From the NCBI GenBank assembly GCA_023414875.1, contig JAEZMV010000002.1, forward strand, positions 1 through 64,000: 64,000 bases of DNA, given 5' to 3'. The position numbers and the translations under genes are program-made. The DNA comes from Bacillota bacterium (GTDB lineage: Bacteria; Bacillota; Clostridia; Lachnospirales; Lachnospiraceae). Position 1 is the first letter of the stretch. Every line of letters starts with the position of its first letter. Positions 18,601-26,902 of the stretch are shown piece by piece. The notes beneath the pieces were generated by a model. It did not search any database, was not told where the DNA came from, and saw only the letters and a list, made by a program, of their open reading frames with translations.

Positions 18601-21600
18601 CTGACGAGATTCCTGTCAGCGGAAACCGGCAGGTAGAAGTACAGTTTGCCTGTGCCGTCGGTTGATACATTCCGGATGCCGTATACGCCAAGCAAAGCGT
18701 CCGGGATAGCAGCACAGTCTACTCCGCCGATGCTGCCTTCCGCGACCTGCGTATTGGCCTGCCCAGATATGATCAGAGTGTTGAGAAAGACGTCTGCGCC
18801 TGCACCGTTTGTTGGGGTATCTGAAATGCTTGAGGCATTGACCGAGCCGCCGATGATGGTGGTCGTGCCACCATTTCCCCCCTTACCACCGCCGATGCCC
18901 GCGCCATTAGTGCCACCCGTGGCGGTGACTGTGCCGCCGCTAATTGTGGTCGTGCCGCCGTTTCCCAACTCGCCACCACCGATGCCCGCGCCATATAAGC
19001 CACCCGTGGCGGTGACTGTGCCGCCGTTTATCGTGGTCACGCCGCCGTGGGCTCCAATTGTTGCGAGGTTGATGTGGGCGCCGCCGCCGATGCCCGCACT
19101 ATAGTCACTGCCCTTGGCGGTGACTGTGCCGCCGTTTATCGTGACCGTGCCGCCGGTGGGACCGCCATAAGCGCCGCCGATACCGGCGCCGCCGCCGATG
19201 CCCGTAGCAGTGACCGTACCGCGGTTTATCGTGACTGTTACGGCATCGCCTGTATTGTTCATGCCAGCGCCAATGCCGGGACCGCCTTGACCGCCTGTAG
19301 CGTTGACCTTGCCGCCATTGATCGTGACTTTGCCGCCGGCGGTGTCCCTGCCACCGCCGATGCCTGCGCCGTACTTACCACCTGTGACGGTCAGCGTGCC
19401 GGTACCTCCGGACTGGCCATAGACGGTCAGCGTATTTCCGACGGGGACATTGACCCCTGCAGTTTCATGTGTGCCGCTTACCGTCAGAGTTTTACCGTCC
19501 GCCAGAATCAGATTGACATCCCCGTTGACGGTTAACGGCGACAGAAGCGTTATATCGCTTAATACTATGTACCAGCCGTTTGTCACGCTGTCGGAAAGCG
19601 TCTCTTTTTTGCTGTTAATAACCGTGGCAATCACGCTCTGTTGCTCTTCGTTCAAATCCACATAAGTAAAGCTGGAAATCATCGTGATATCCTGGTGCAC
19701 CGACTTGCCGTCTGCCGTAATCGTCACTGTATCGCTGGCCCTGAGCTCTGCCTCGTGTGCCGGACTAGTCGTAATGTTGTACTCACCGAAATCGGCAAAG
19801 GCCACGTCCCGCTCCGTACCATCATTCATATTCAGTGTTACCACAAGACCGTTGAGGTCAAGTTTATCGCCTACCGCGTAGGTCGTCTTCGTCGGCGCGG
19901 TTTTGATGGTCACCGAGACTGGCTTTACCGGCGGGAATATCGCCGTAACGATGCCGGAATCGGCGTCGTTGCTCACTGAGCTTGCGCCGGCCACGGTAAA
20001 TGAATTTGCCAAAACGCCGGTCAGTGTGTAGCCGGCTTTGGGGGTCAGCGTGATTTTTGCCGTATATTCGGTATCCCACACGAATTGGGTGTGAGCTGGA
20101 GTCCATTCTATGCTTCCTGTGTACTGGTTGTTCTCTGTAACTGTTGTGGCTGGCGTCTCACCTGCCACCGGTTTAGGCACGCCAGCGATAGCCGTCCAGT
20201 TAACGACAAGGTCGCCAGTACTCAACGTGCGGGTATTGTTCGTGATGTTGTCCGTTCGTTGATAGGAGGCCCGGTATGCAACGCCGCCAATTGTGGCGCT
20301 GACGACTTCATAATTCACAGAAACCGGCAGGAAAAAGTATAGCTTGCCGTTACCATCAGTCGATACGTCCCAGACTCCGTAACTGCCGCTCACGCCGTCA
20401 ATGCTGACTGCCGTGACGGGTGCGTTAGTCTGCCCGGATACGGTCAGCGTGTTGAGAAAGACGTTTGTGCCCGCATCGTTTTTAGGCACGGCATCGTTTG
20501 ATTTACCGGAATTCTTAATACTCACCGACCCGCCTGTGATGGTGCAGGTGCCAGCTTCACTATATTTCCAGGCGTTTCTTTGATCGCTATAGTATGCACC
20601 TCCCCCAATACCAGCTGCGGTTCCGCCGCCTGTGGCGATGACAGTTCCGCCTGTGATGCATACCGTTCCCCCGGTGCCATTTGATCCTCCGCCAATTCCC
20701 GCGCCGCTGCGTATAATGTTATTCTCATCGACGCTTTTACCTGTTGCTATAACGGTGCCGCCTGTAATATTTACTGTGCCGAGGCGTCCGTTAATGCCGC
20801 CGCCGATACCCGCGCCGCCATTATTCCCCGTGGCTAAGACCATACCGCCATTAATAGTAATAATACCGTTATCTTCCGGCTGAAGGCCACCGATACCCGC
20901 GCCGTAGTCCCCGCCTGTAGCCCTAACCACACCGCTATTGATTGTTACTTTACCAGTGGAGTGGCCATAGCCACCGCCGATACCCGCGCCGTAGCTGCCG
21001 CCCGTGGCAATAACTTCCGAGCCGTTCACAGTCAATGTGCCCCCTTCGCCGTCATAACCGCCGCCGATACCCGCGCCGCCATTGACGCTATTGCCGCCCT
21101 TAGCCGTAACGGAACCGCCCAACATAGTCGATGTGCCGCCCGCACCGCCATAGCCGCCGCCGATACCCGCGCCGCTACTGCCGCCATTAGCCGTAACGGT
21201 ACCCTTTTCCACTGTCAATGTGCCACCCGCGCCGCCATTACCGCCGCCAATGCCCGCACCGCAGCTGCCGCCATTAGCCGTAACGGTGCCGTTCTTCACC
21301 GTCAGTGTGCCGCCCGCGCCGCCATTGCCGCCGCCAATGCCCGCGCTGTTGTTCCCACCAATGGCGGTGACCGTTAAGCCATCTATCGTGACTGAGCCGC
21401 AGTCACTTCGACCATAGTCACCGCCGATACCCGCGCCGTTGATGCCGCCTTCCGCAGTGAGAGAGGCGTAATAGCCGCCAATGGTAAGCGTCGAGCCGGA
21501 GGGGCAGCTCAGCCCGGCAAAATTCTCGCCGCTTTTGAAGCTGTTGTTGCCGTTAAGGAACAGCTTCACCGTCGCACCCGTCATGTCGAACGCGGAGCCG

Positions 21601-21887
21601 CCTGCTCTCGATAGTGTAATGCTCACTCCGTTTAGCGTGATGTTCGCTATAACACCGCTGCTGACAACGATTTTATCCGTATTTGTTGTCGCACCGTCGA
21701 TCGTCATCGAGACGGTGTAGCTGCCGGACTCAAAAAACGTCAAAACACCGCTTGAATCGTATATATAACCGGTGTCGCCGGTGACGGTGAAATCACCTCC
21801 CGCCGCAAAAGCCTTTGTCGGCAGCATGCCAATCACCATCACTGCGCACAGCAGCAGGCTCCAAATTCTTTTTTGTTTCCTTTTCAT
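15651..21887 (-). CDS. giant SLH-anchored repeat surface protein (2078 aa)
   Basis: A signal peptide (1-~28) leads an extracellular mosaic. Residues ~150-450 and ~830-1030 are Gly-rich repeats (GGAGIGGG...GGTLTVNGGTVTATGG, ~22-25 residues each). Bacterial Ig-like domains lie near 650-735 and 1120-1205. An X2-like domain (~1212-1305), a cadherin-like sandwich (~1310-1396) and two InlB/Listeria-Bacteroides-type repeats (~1400-1545) follow, then a Gly-rich linker. Three SLH domains (~1810-2000; FKDISSHWAKESIDYVV..., FTDVAADKYYAPYIEWAY..., FVDASDIGSIYKEAV...) and choline-binding-type repeats (GWQNIASGESKKRYYF.., KWYYFNTDGS) end it. An AGGAGG site supports the start. Its DNA is markedly GC-richer than its neighbours. 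Likely an adhesin or cell-wall scaffold. Confidence 0.9.
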   Translation of the reverse strand: MKRKQKRIWSLLLCAVMVIGMLPTKAFAAGGDFTVTGDTGYIYDSSGVLTFFESGSYTVSMTIDGATTNTDKIVVSSGVIANITLNGVSITLSRAGGSAFDMTGATVKLFLNGNNSFKSGENFAGLSCPSGSTLTIGGYYASLTAEGGINGAGIGGDYGRSDCGSVTIDGLTVTAIGGNNSAGIGGGNGGAGGTLTVKNGTVTANGGSCGAGIGGGNGGAGGTLTVEKGTVTANGGSSGAGIGGGYGGAGGTSTMLGGSVTAKGGNSVNGGAGIGGGYDGEGGTLTVNGSEVIATGGSYGAGIGGGYGHSTGKVTINSGVVRATGGDYGAGIGGLQPEDNGIITINGGMVLATGNNGGAGIGGGINGRLGTVNITGGTVIATGKSVDENNIIRSGAGIGGGSNGTGGTVCITGGTVIATGGGTAAGIGGGAYYSDQRNAWKYSEAGTCTITGGSVSIKNSGKSNDAVPKNDAGTNVFLNTLTVSGQTNAPVTAVSIDGVSGSYGVWDVSTDGNGKLYFFLPVSVNYEVVSATIGGVAYRASYQRTDNITNNTRTLSTGDLVVNWTAIAGVPKPVAGETPATTVTENNQYTGSIEWTPAHTQFVWDTEYTAKITLTPKAGYTLTGVLANSFTVAGASSVSNDADSGIVTAIFPPVKPVSVTIKTAPTKTTYAVGDKLDLNGLVVTLNMNDGTERDVAFADFGEYNITTSPAHEAELRASDTVTITADGKSVHQDITMISSFTYVDLNEEQQSVIATVINSKKETLSDSVTNGWYIVLSDITLLSPLTVNGDVNLILADGKTLTVSGTHETAGVNVPVGNTLTVYGQSGGTGTLTVTGGKYGAGIGGGRDTAGGKVTINGGKVNATGGQGGPGIGAGMNNTGDAVTVTINRGTVTATGIGGGAGIGGAYGGPTGGTVTINGGTVTAKGSDYSAGIGGGAHINLATIGAHGGVTTINGGTVTATGGLYGAGIGGGELGNGGTTTISGGTVTATGGTNGAGIGGGKGGNGGTTTIIGGSVNASSISDTPTNGAGADVFLNTLIISGQANTQVAEGSIGGVDCAAIPDALLGVYGIRNVSTDGTGKLYFYLPVSADRNLVSVTVNGIAYGATYQRTTASNTYTLEPPVTLMSVKTQPTKTTYTAGETLDLSGLVVTLHKSNSTTEDVAFADFGTKGITTTPASGTALSVSNTSINITYTADNKSVSQSITVNPAPVVDIDASISPTSINYDLNATADVVTTITWNSASTVTDVVYGTTSLTTPEAYVVSGSALTIKSSYINTLGISEGEVVAFEISFDKGTSATLTVNIVDRYVPNTNASLIGLTVNGSSVSGFGPDTTVYNVELLYGTASVSVGATPEDAHAAVVITQAQTLPGDATVVVTAEDKTTTKSYTIHFTLGAAPITDHSITLQTGGNGTVSANVYSASKGSEITLTATPNSGYRLKEWQVVEGGVTITDHKFTMPNNNVTVKAIFEQIPAAAYQVTINGSYAAISGAGSYSSGDIVTVNAGSRGSYTFSGWTSADGITFANANSATTTFTMPVGNVTVTAFWSYNGGSGGSPGGGFGGGSGGGDNTGNNATDNSDSTEVQQETKPDQPTIGSASVKAKKGTGNSAKAEIPAKTIADAIAKAQAESTEQEKTENGIGVSLSVSNPAGTKSLKIVLTQSGLTQLLESEVSQFEIDSSLGTLNFDLEAIKEIQKQSNGNVTISITPVTDLSGDAKALIGTRPVYNISISYVKNGKTVNITTLGSGSVTLSLPYKPGKNEAAGYLFGVYVDGKGKATRIESSTYDANSKSLLLNSNHFSVYGVGYTAPREKFKDISSHWAKESIDYVVGRGLLSGTSSTAFSADAAMSRGMLVTALGRLAGVDISDYKTVSFTDVAADKYYAPYIEWAYKKGIVSGIDNSQFAPDRAITREEIARILSNYAKATGYTLPVIREAAAFVDASDIGSIYKEAVTTMQQAGILMGGNGNKFNPGASATRAEVSAMLHRYIKLTIDPATAQGWAVNDAGQRLYYKDGKALTGWQNIASGESKKRYYFTTDAVMVSGKWLKIDKKWYYFNTDGSLAVNTKVDGYEVDKNGVRIT
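18800..19390 (-). repeat. second Gly-rich coding repeat array
   Basis: GC-rich in-frame units of roughly 70-85 bases encode variants of GAGIGGG..GNGGTTTISGGTVTATGG. Units differ by scattered substitutions and small indels. They are parts of the surface-protein gene, not CRISPR or intergenic repeats. Confidence 0.75.
20530..21450 (-). repeat. first Gly-rich coding repeat array
   Basis: About a dozen in-frame units encode GGAGIGGG.GGAGGTLTVKNGTVTANGG and relatives. Some neighbouring units (around 21140-21340) are nearly identical, so slippage or recombination could change repeat number between strains. Confidence 0.75.
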
Positions 21888-21961
21888 TTCTTATGACCTC
21901 CTTGGTACTATTTTTTAACAGAAAATTCTATATACTTTTCTCCACATCCTTTGGCCTTAGC

Positions 21962-22288
21962 TCAGCGCCGAAGAAAGGGAGGAATCAGACTCCTGATTGC
22001 CGCGAGATAGGTGTTTTTGTCCACCGCAATATATCCGACAACCCACTCAAAAGGTTTTCTGAAACTGCCCCTTGGCAGTATGGGAATGAACTTGCCATCC
22101 CCTATGAGCAAATGGTCTCCATCGTTCGGGGACCGCGCAATATTGCCGATTTCTCCAATTACGGAGAAATTTTTATCTGGATAAATTTTCTTCATTTCTT
22201 TTATGTTCCGGTATGGGAGCTTACTCCCGCTGTACGGTTCCCTATATAGTTTAAGAGCGTTCGTCTGTGGGACGATTCGGTAAAGCAT
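21962..22288 (-). CDS. hypothetical protein (108 aa)
   Basis: The start is set at ATG 22288 because a very good GGGAGGTGA site lies 5 bases upstream; a longer frame opening at 22378 has no such site. The protein (MLYRIVPQTNALKLYREPYSG...) is basic, soluble and without a signal peptide. It ends FLRR about 75 bases before the giant surface-protein gene, so the two may share a message. I do not recognise the family. A hairpin at 22386-22407 separates it from the kinase gene upstream. Confidence 0.55.
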   Translation of the reverse strand: MLYRIVPQTNALKLYREPYSGSKLPYRNIKEMKKIYPDKNFSVIGEIGNIARSPNDGDHLLIGDGKFIPILPRGSFRKPFEWVVGYIAVDKNTYLAAIRSLIPPFLRR

Positions 22289-22385
22289 CTCAGTCACCTC
22301 CCACACAAAATTATATAGAAAAATATTTCTCAAAACGCCCGATGGCGAAATTGACGCTTCTAATGCCGAAATTGACATGAAAAAT

Positions 22386-22407
22386 CCCTGCCAGGTAATT
22401 GGCAGGG
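22386..22407 (-). terminator. terminator of the 7TMR-DISM kinase gene
   Basis: CCCTGCCA (22386-22393) pairs with TGGCAGGG (22400-22407) with a 6-base loop. On the minus strand the stem is followed by ATTTTTC, a classical intrinsic terminator 42 bases after the kinase stop. Confidence 0.85.
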
Positions 22408-22448
22408 TTCAAAAGGATCAGGATACTATGGTTTGTATGCGAAAGAGG

Positions 22449-24392
22449 TCAGTTCACTTTTGTGTCAGTAGAAATAGGAAAGGCAGCCATCAGTGTGAAA
22501 GCTTCGGTATTATGCTCGATCTTGATCATTCCTTTTGCACCGGACACAACCTTTTTGATGTTTTGCAATCCTAACCCATGGGAAGCACCACTCTTTGTGG
22601 AGAGATAGCTGTCGTCCTGCCAATTTACGATACCATTATAGGTGTTTGTAATCTTTATCAAAAACTGGCCGGTGAAGCTCCTTGCTTCAACCGACACATA
22701 CCGTGTCTGATGGACTCCTTGTTTTCCGCAGGCTTCCATGGCGTTTTCCAGCGCATTGCCTAGCACGATGCAAAGATCACTGTCGCCGATGGGAAGCTGC
22801 ACCGGAATCTGGCAGGTACAGTGAAACGGGATATTCCGTTTCTTGAAACGCAGGGAATAATAACCAAGGATAGAGTTCGCCACAATATTTTCACAAAACA
22901 CAGGCAGTGGAGCCGGATCGGCCTTTTCCACATAGTCGCTTAAAAATTTTGTCAGTTCCTCGTAGCGTCTTTCCTCAGAAAGCCGCCTGATTACACCGAC
23001 AAAGTGACGGATATCATGCTGGATAGCACGGACTTCTCCCATCTGCTCACTAAGTGCATCATAATACTCGGTCTGCATGGAAATCTGCGCTCTGGCTTGA
23101 GAAAGACCGGCAGAGGCCACGGCAAAATCGCGGTTTACATCCGCCGCCTGCATCGCCGCAACCATACTGAGAAGCATCAGATAGGCTGAAAGCGACAGCA
23201 GCAGCGATAACGACAGATTCTGATAAATACTGCCATTGATGTAATAACAGTCAATCATCAGTCCGGTGATTGCCAGTACAGTGCCCCAGTAAATCAGCAG
23301 TCCATACTTTTTCATGTGGTGTCTATTATGGTAAATCTTGAAGAACAGATAAACCTCTATTGCAAAAGCACACACCGGAAGCAGAATGGTCAGATGTCTG
23401 TTATAGAACCCACCTGGGATGAACAGGTAAAGGAGATACAAAATGGTATAATAGATCAAGAAGCCTAGCTTTTCCCTGCGAGAAAATGTGATTCCCAAAA
23501 GTTCCTGAACCAAAAAAATCAGCAGATATTTGAACGCAAAGGAAACCAAAAACATCAGCGGATTCATATCCTCATAGGAAAGATGGAAGAAAAGTATATC
23601 CTGCCAAAAATGATAGAATTCCGTTGTCAGCATGATACGCACAAGAACAAGAAATCCAATTACCGGCAGCCAGATAGAGCGCCCCGATTTCCTTTGAGTA
23701 AATACATACAATATAACCAGAACAAAGAAGGAGAACAGTACCGTGCCAAATAAAATCATCCTCAGATTGTTCCGATTACTGTCTTGTAAGATCGCAGCAT
23801 CATAGTTCTGAAGGACGGGTGCTATATAGAGTCCGGCAAACCGAGTCGTGGCTATTTCTATGACCATTTCATGTTCTTTATCTGCAGCTAGTGTTACGGG
23901 ATATAGCTTTGCATCAGTTGTCGTAAAGACATCCTCTTGATTTTTTGACACTATCCCACTTTCTGATGCCAGGCTTCCATCAATGTAGACACGGTAAGCG
24001 CTCCCAAAATCAGGCAGAAAGGCAGTAACTGGACGAGAATCGGAATAGCCGACCAGTATGAGCCGAAAGCTTGCGAAGCCCTTGGTCGGCAGGTATTCCC
24101 CATTCAATTGATAGCGTGACCCACAATGAGGTACCGGCAGGTACAAGTCAGGGGAAACAGAAGCCTCTTTTTCGGTGACAAGCAGGCGCTTCCAATAAAA
24201 CTCCCATTCTCCGTCAAGAATAATGCGTTCGCCACGATTGATATTCGATAAATTAATCTTACCGGCTTCCGATTTGGGCCTACCGGTAAGCTCATGGTAA
24301 AATGCGGTGTACAGCACCGGTAAATGAGAAACAATGATTGCAAAAAGTATTCCTGCAATAAGTAGTATTTCAGTTTTATGAAGTCTTTTCAT
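22449..24392 (-). CDS. 7TMR-DISM sensor histidine kinase, GHKL type
   Basis: The start is ATG 24392, overlapping the regulator's stop by four bases (ATGA), giving 647 aa; a longer frame to 24611 lies inside the regulator gene. One N-terminal helix is followed by an extracellular 7TMR-DISM-type beta-sandwich (~45-210; LDGEWEFYWKRLL, ...GFASFRLIL...YRVYIDGSL), seven membrane helices (~215-420) and a GHKL kinase core. The core is canonical: phospho-acceptor AIQHDIRHFVGVI, N box LGNALENAMEACG, G box GASHGLGLQNIKKV. It probably senses a carbohydrate-like or cell-wall ligand and phosphorylates the LytTR regulator encoded just upstream. Confidence 0.92.
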   Translation of the reverse strand: MKRLHKTEILLIAGILFAIIVSHLPVLYTAFYHELTGRPKSEAGKINLSNINRGERIILDGEWEFYWKRLLVTEKEASVSPDLYLPVPHCGSRYQLNGEYLPTKGFASFRLILVGYSDSRPVTAFLPDFGSAYRVYIDGSLASESGIVSKNQEDVFTTTDAKLYPVTLAADKEHEMVIEIATTRFAGLYIAPVLQNYDAAILQDSNRNNLRMILFGTVLFSFFVLVILYVFTQRKSGRSIWLPVIGFLVLVRIMLTTEFYHFWQDILFFHLSYEDMNPLMFLVSFAFKYLLIFLVQELLGITFSRREKLGFLIYYTILYLLYLFIPGGFYNRHLTILLPVCAFAIEVYLFFKIYHNRHHMKKYGLLIYWGTVLAITGLMIDCYYINGSIYQNLSLSLLLSLSAYLMLLSMVAAMQAADVNRDFAVASAGLSQARAQISMQTEYYDALSEQMGEVRAIQHDIRHFVGVIRRLSEERRYEELTKFLSDYVEKADPAPLPVFCENIVANSILGYYSLRFKKRNIPFHCTCQIPVQLPIGDSDLCIVLGNALENAMEACGKQGVHQTRYVSVEARSFTGQFLIKITNTYNGIVNWQDDSYLSTKSGASHGLGLQNIKKVVSGAKGMIKIEHNTEAFTLMAAFPISTDTKVN

Positions 24393-25114
24393 AGCTGTTC
24401 CCCATTCATATGGGAAAAAAGGTACGCAAAATATTTGTCTTTTACATCCTTCCCGTATTTTCGTGAAATACTGATCATAACTTTCCCCGTACGGAGGTAG
24501 TTCTCCTTCAACTCCGTCACATGAGACAGATTGATGAGAAAGCTCTGATGACAGCGGATAAAAAATTGTCCAGGCATCTCGTTTAAAATTTCTTCCAGTC
24601 TGCCATAGCATTGCAGAGTTTTCTCATCTGCAAAATGAAACAAAAGAAGTTTATTCTGGCTTTCTATGTAAAGAATATCCCGGCAATCCACCTTGTGTAC
24701 CGCACCCTTATACTGAATGCTGATTTTATATCCGCTTTCCTTTCGGAGTTCCCCAAGCGCACGATCCAATATGGCATACAAGCGTTCTTTACAAAAGGGT
24801 TTTTCAATATAATTAAAAGCAAACAACTCATAAGCCTGCGGGTAATGATCTTTGCTGGAAGAAAGAAAGATGATTTTGATATCGTTCTTTTTACTGCGGA
24901 CTTTTTGCGCAGTCAAAATACCGTCCATTTCCGGCATATAAATATCCAGAAACAAAATGTCGGCAGAAAAACTGTCATCCATCAGTTCATCCACCAGCTT
25001 TTTTCCGCTGGTGAAGGAAGTGATTTCAAATAATGAATCATAACCGGAAAGTGCACCGGACAGCAGAGCAATATCTTCCGCACTATCATCGCATATTGTG
25101 ATTTTTACCGGCAT
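24389..25114 (-). CDS. LytTR-family response regulator
   Basis: A 241-aa protein from ATG 25114, chosen because AAGGA lies about 10 bases upstream; an in-frame ATG at 25165 adds 17 unlikely residues. The receiver domain has D9-D10, phospho-acceptor D57 (ILFLDIYMPEMDG) and a conserved Lys (YIEKPF). The LytTR DNA-binding domain starts near 140 (ISIQYKGAVHKVDCRDILYIES... FIRCHQSFLINLSHV). It is translationally coupled to the kinase gene through an ATGA overlap, so the two are cognate partners. Likely targets include the adjacent surface-protein gene, but I found no paired LytTR repeats there. Confidence 0.93.
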   Translation of the reverse strand: MPVKITICDDSAEDIALLSGALSGYDSLFEITSFTSGKKLVDELMDDSFSADILFLDIYMPEMDGILTAQKVRSKKNDIKIIFLSSSKDHYPQAYELFAFNYIEKPFCKERLYAILDRALGELRKESGYKISIQYKGAVHKVDCRDILYIESQNKLLLFHFADEKTLQCYGRLEEILNEMPGQFFIRCHQSFLINLSHVTELKENYLRTGKVMISISRKYGKDVKDKYFAYLFSHMNGEQL

Positions 25115-25343
25115 ATTTTCACATCCTTCGCATTCTTTTATGAGGATAAAGACTTTTAACCTCATAAAGTTAACATTATTTATATTGTCATTTGATTACA
25201 ATAATACAGTATTCTACATATTATTACAAGGATAATTCTGGTACTTAGCCCCCCATTACAATAGCCTGCGGCTTAACTGATCAATACGATTTTACAAAGG
25301 TATTTCAAAGATATTATCATATAACCCCCAGCGACTATTGAAA

Positions 25344-25381
25344 TAAAAAAACCAGTAAATGGGTTCTGGCCCACTTACTGG
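25344..25381 (-). terminator. terminator of the PQQ-propeller lipoprotein gene
   Basis: CCAGTAAATGGG (25352-25363) pairs with CCCACTTACTGG (25370-25381) with one wobble pair. On the minus strand it is followed by seven T residues. Confidence 0.9.
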
Positions 25382-25397
25382 AGTTTATCATATTGAT

Positions 25398-26717
25398 CTA
25401 TTTTACTACTGTTGCATACAGGTATCCGTCTTCACTGCCATAATATACGAGTCCCTCTGATAATAACGGGCTGGTAAATATTCCTCCTGAGCCTAACATT
25501 ACTTCCCATACGCATTTTGAGGTATCACCCAGCTTGTAGACCTGAAGACTTCCGGATCCGGGTTGTGTATAGGCATCTCCAGAGGTAACATATAAAAGAC
25601 CGTTGTCGATAATCACCTTCGAGAATGAGTTTTTATAGATAGGATATTCCGCCACTACAGTTCCGTCGTTGATATTCATTGCATATACTTTCAGAGCATC
25701 GGAGGTTGAAAAATATACAACATCGCCATCTATTACAGGGTCTCCCGTAATCCAGGAGTCACTGGGGTCCTTATATTCCCACTTGCTTTCACCGGTCTTG
25801 ATATCAAGTGCGGAGATGGTTTTATTCCTGCCACCAATGAATATCACGCCGTCTTTAATGACTGCTGAATTTTGAAAAGCTACATAGTAGTCGTTCTTCC
25901 ACACGATTTCCTTTGTTTCCAGATTTACTGCCTTATATTCTCCACCCCAGTCACCATAATAAATAATTCCGTCCTGTATCACTGGTGTGGAACGTACACC
26001 TCTGTTGCCGGGAGCCGTGAAATCCCATACCAGCTCTCCTGACACTGCATTAAAACCAAGCATCCTTCCCGTACTGCTTCCGAAGTATACGACACCATTA
26101 TCAACTACCGGTGAAGCATCATGGTAATCCCAATCATCCTTCCTTAAATAAAAGTTTTCCGCAGGCTTAAGGTCATATTTCCATAGCTCAGCTCCGGTCT
26201 GTGCATCAACAGCATAGTAAACCTCCTTACTGCTGAAGAATACTGCATTATCCAAGGCTGCTGCCTGACACAGAATCGGATTCCCTGCATTATATTTCCA
26301 CAGTTCTTTTCCCGTTTTCTTATCTAACGCATAAAAATTACCGTCTTTGCTTCCAAAGTATACTGTATTTCCGTTAATCATCGGGGAGGCTGCAACACCT
26401 ACGCCTGTCTTGAATTTCCAGGAACCATCCTCCGCTACCTCAGGATTTGATGCTTCTTCCTTGCTTTCATCAATAGTATCTGCTTCACTCTTCTCAGTTT
26501 CACTTCCTGCTTCACTTCCTGTTTCACTTTCAGCTTCACTTCCTGCTTCTACTTGTTCTGCCTCTTCCTCTGTTCCACCGTCTGTAGTTTTCTCAGTCGT
26601 CTTGTCATCAACCGGTGAAAGGCTCTCTTCACTGCTCTTCTTGGAGCAGGAGGCTGCCGAAATAAGAATGAGGCATATGGCAGCTGCAAGTAGGTATCTT
26701 TTCATTACATGTTTCAT
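25398..26717 (-). CDS. PQQ-like beta-propeller lipoprotein
   Basis: Start ATG 26717 follows a GAGAGGAG site, giving 439 aa; the frame is open to 26801 without a better start. A signal peptide ends in a lipobox-like SAASC (Cys about 25), then a Glu/Ser-rich linker (~30-105), then seven or eight PQQ-type blades (WKFKTGVGVAASPMINGNTVYFGSKDGNFYALDKKTGKELWKY and repeats). The fold resembles BamB and clostridial WD/PQQ lipoproteins. No quinoprotein dehydrogenase active site was seen, so a binding or scaffolding role outside the membrane is more likely. Monocistronic, with its own terminator. Confidence 0.85.
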   Translation of the reverse strand: MKHVMKRYLLAAAICLILISAASCSKKSSEESLSPVDDKTTEKTTDGGTEEEAEQVEAGSEAESETGSEAGSETEKSEADTIDESKEEASNPEVAEDGSWKFKTGVGVAASPMINGNTVYFGSKDGNFYALDKKTGKELWKYNAGNPILCQAAALDNAVFFSSKEVYYAVDAQTGAELWKYDLKPAENFYLRKDDWDYHDASPVVDNGVVYFGSSTGRMLGFNAVSGELVWDFTAPGNRGVRSTPVIQDGIIYYGDWGGEYKAVNLETKEIVWKNDYYVAFQNSAVIKDGVIFIGGRNKTISALDIKTGESKWEYKDPSDSWITGDPVIDGDVVYFSTSDALKVYAMNINDGTVVAEYPIYKNSFSKVIIDNGLLYVTSGDAYTQPGSGSLQVYKLGDTSKCVWEVMLGSGGIFTSPLLSEGLVYYGSEDGYLYATVVK

Positions 26718-26829
26718 ATGGTAAAACTCTCCTCTCAATAAGTAAAAAACCGAAGTCTTCACTAACGATTTTGTCATATACAACCTGTTACTGCTTCGCA
26801 AGAAATAATATTGCTATGCATAAATAAAT

Positions 26830-26864
26830 CCCTATCATAGTATCCGAAGAAAACCATGATAGGG
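26830..26864 (-). terminator. terminator of the AraC-family gene
   Basis: CCCTATCAT (26830-26838) pairs with ATGATAGGG (26856-26864). On the minus strand the stem is followed by ATTTATTTAT. It lies 38 bases after the AraC stop. Confidence 0.7.
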
Positions 26865-26902
26865 AATAGTGAATTTACATATAAAATATGAATATTTACA
26901 AT

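Noticed and set aside
18800..21450. Regularly spaced repeats resembling a CRISPR array.
   Set aside because: Units are in-frame coding repeats of variable length and sequence inside a surface-protein gene, with no unique spacers and no cas genes.
16466..21720. Many open frames of 60-160 codons on the + strand opposite the giant surface-protein gene, for example 19047-19535 and 18646-19104.
   Set aside because: They arise from GC-rich coding repeats read antisense, are Ala/Pro-rich and low-complexity, lack ribosome binding sites, and overlap one continuous 2078-codon gene with recognisable domains.
24393..24611. N-terminal extension of the 7TMR-DISM kinase to 24611.
   Set aside because: The extra 73 codons overlap the upstream response-regulator gene and lack a ribosome binding site; the ATGA junction at 24389-24392 is the natural start.
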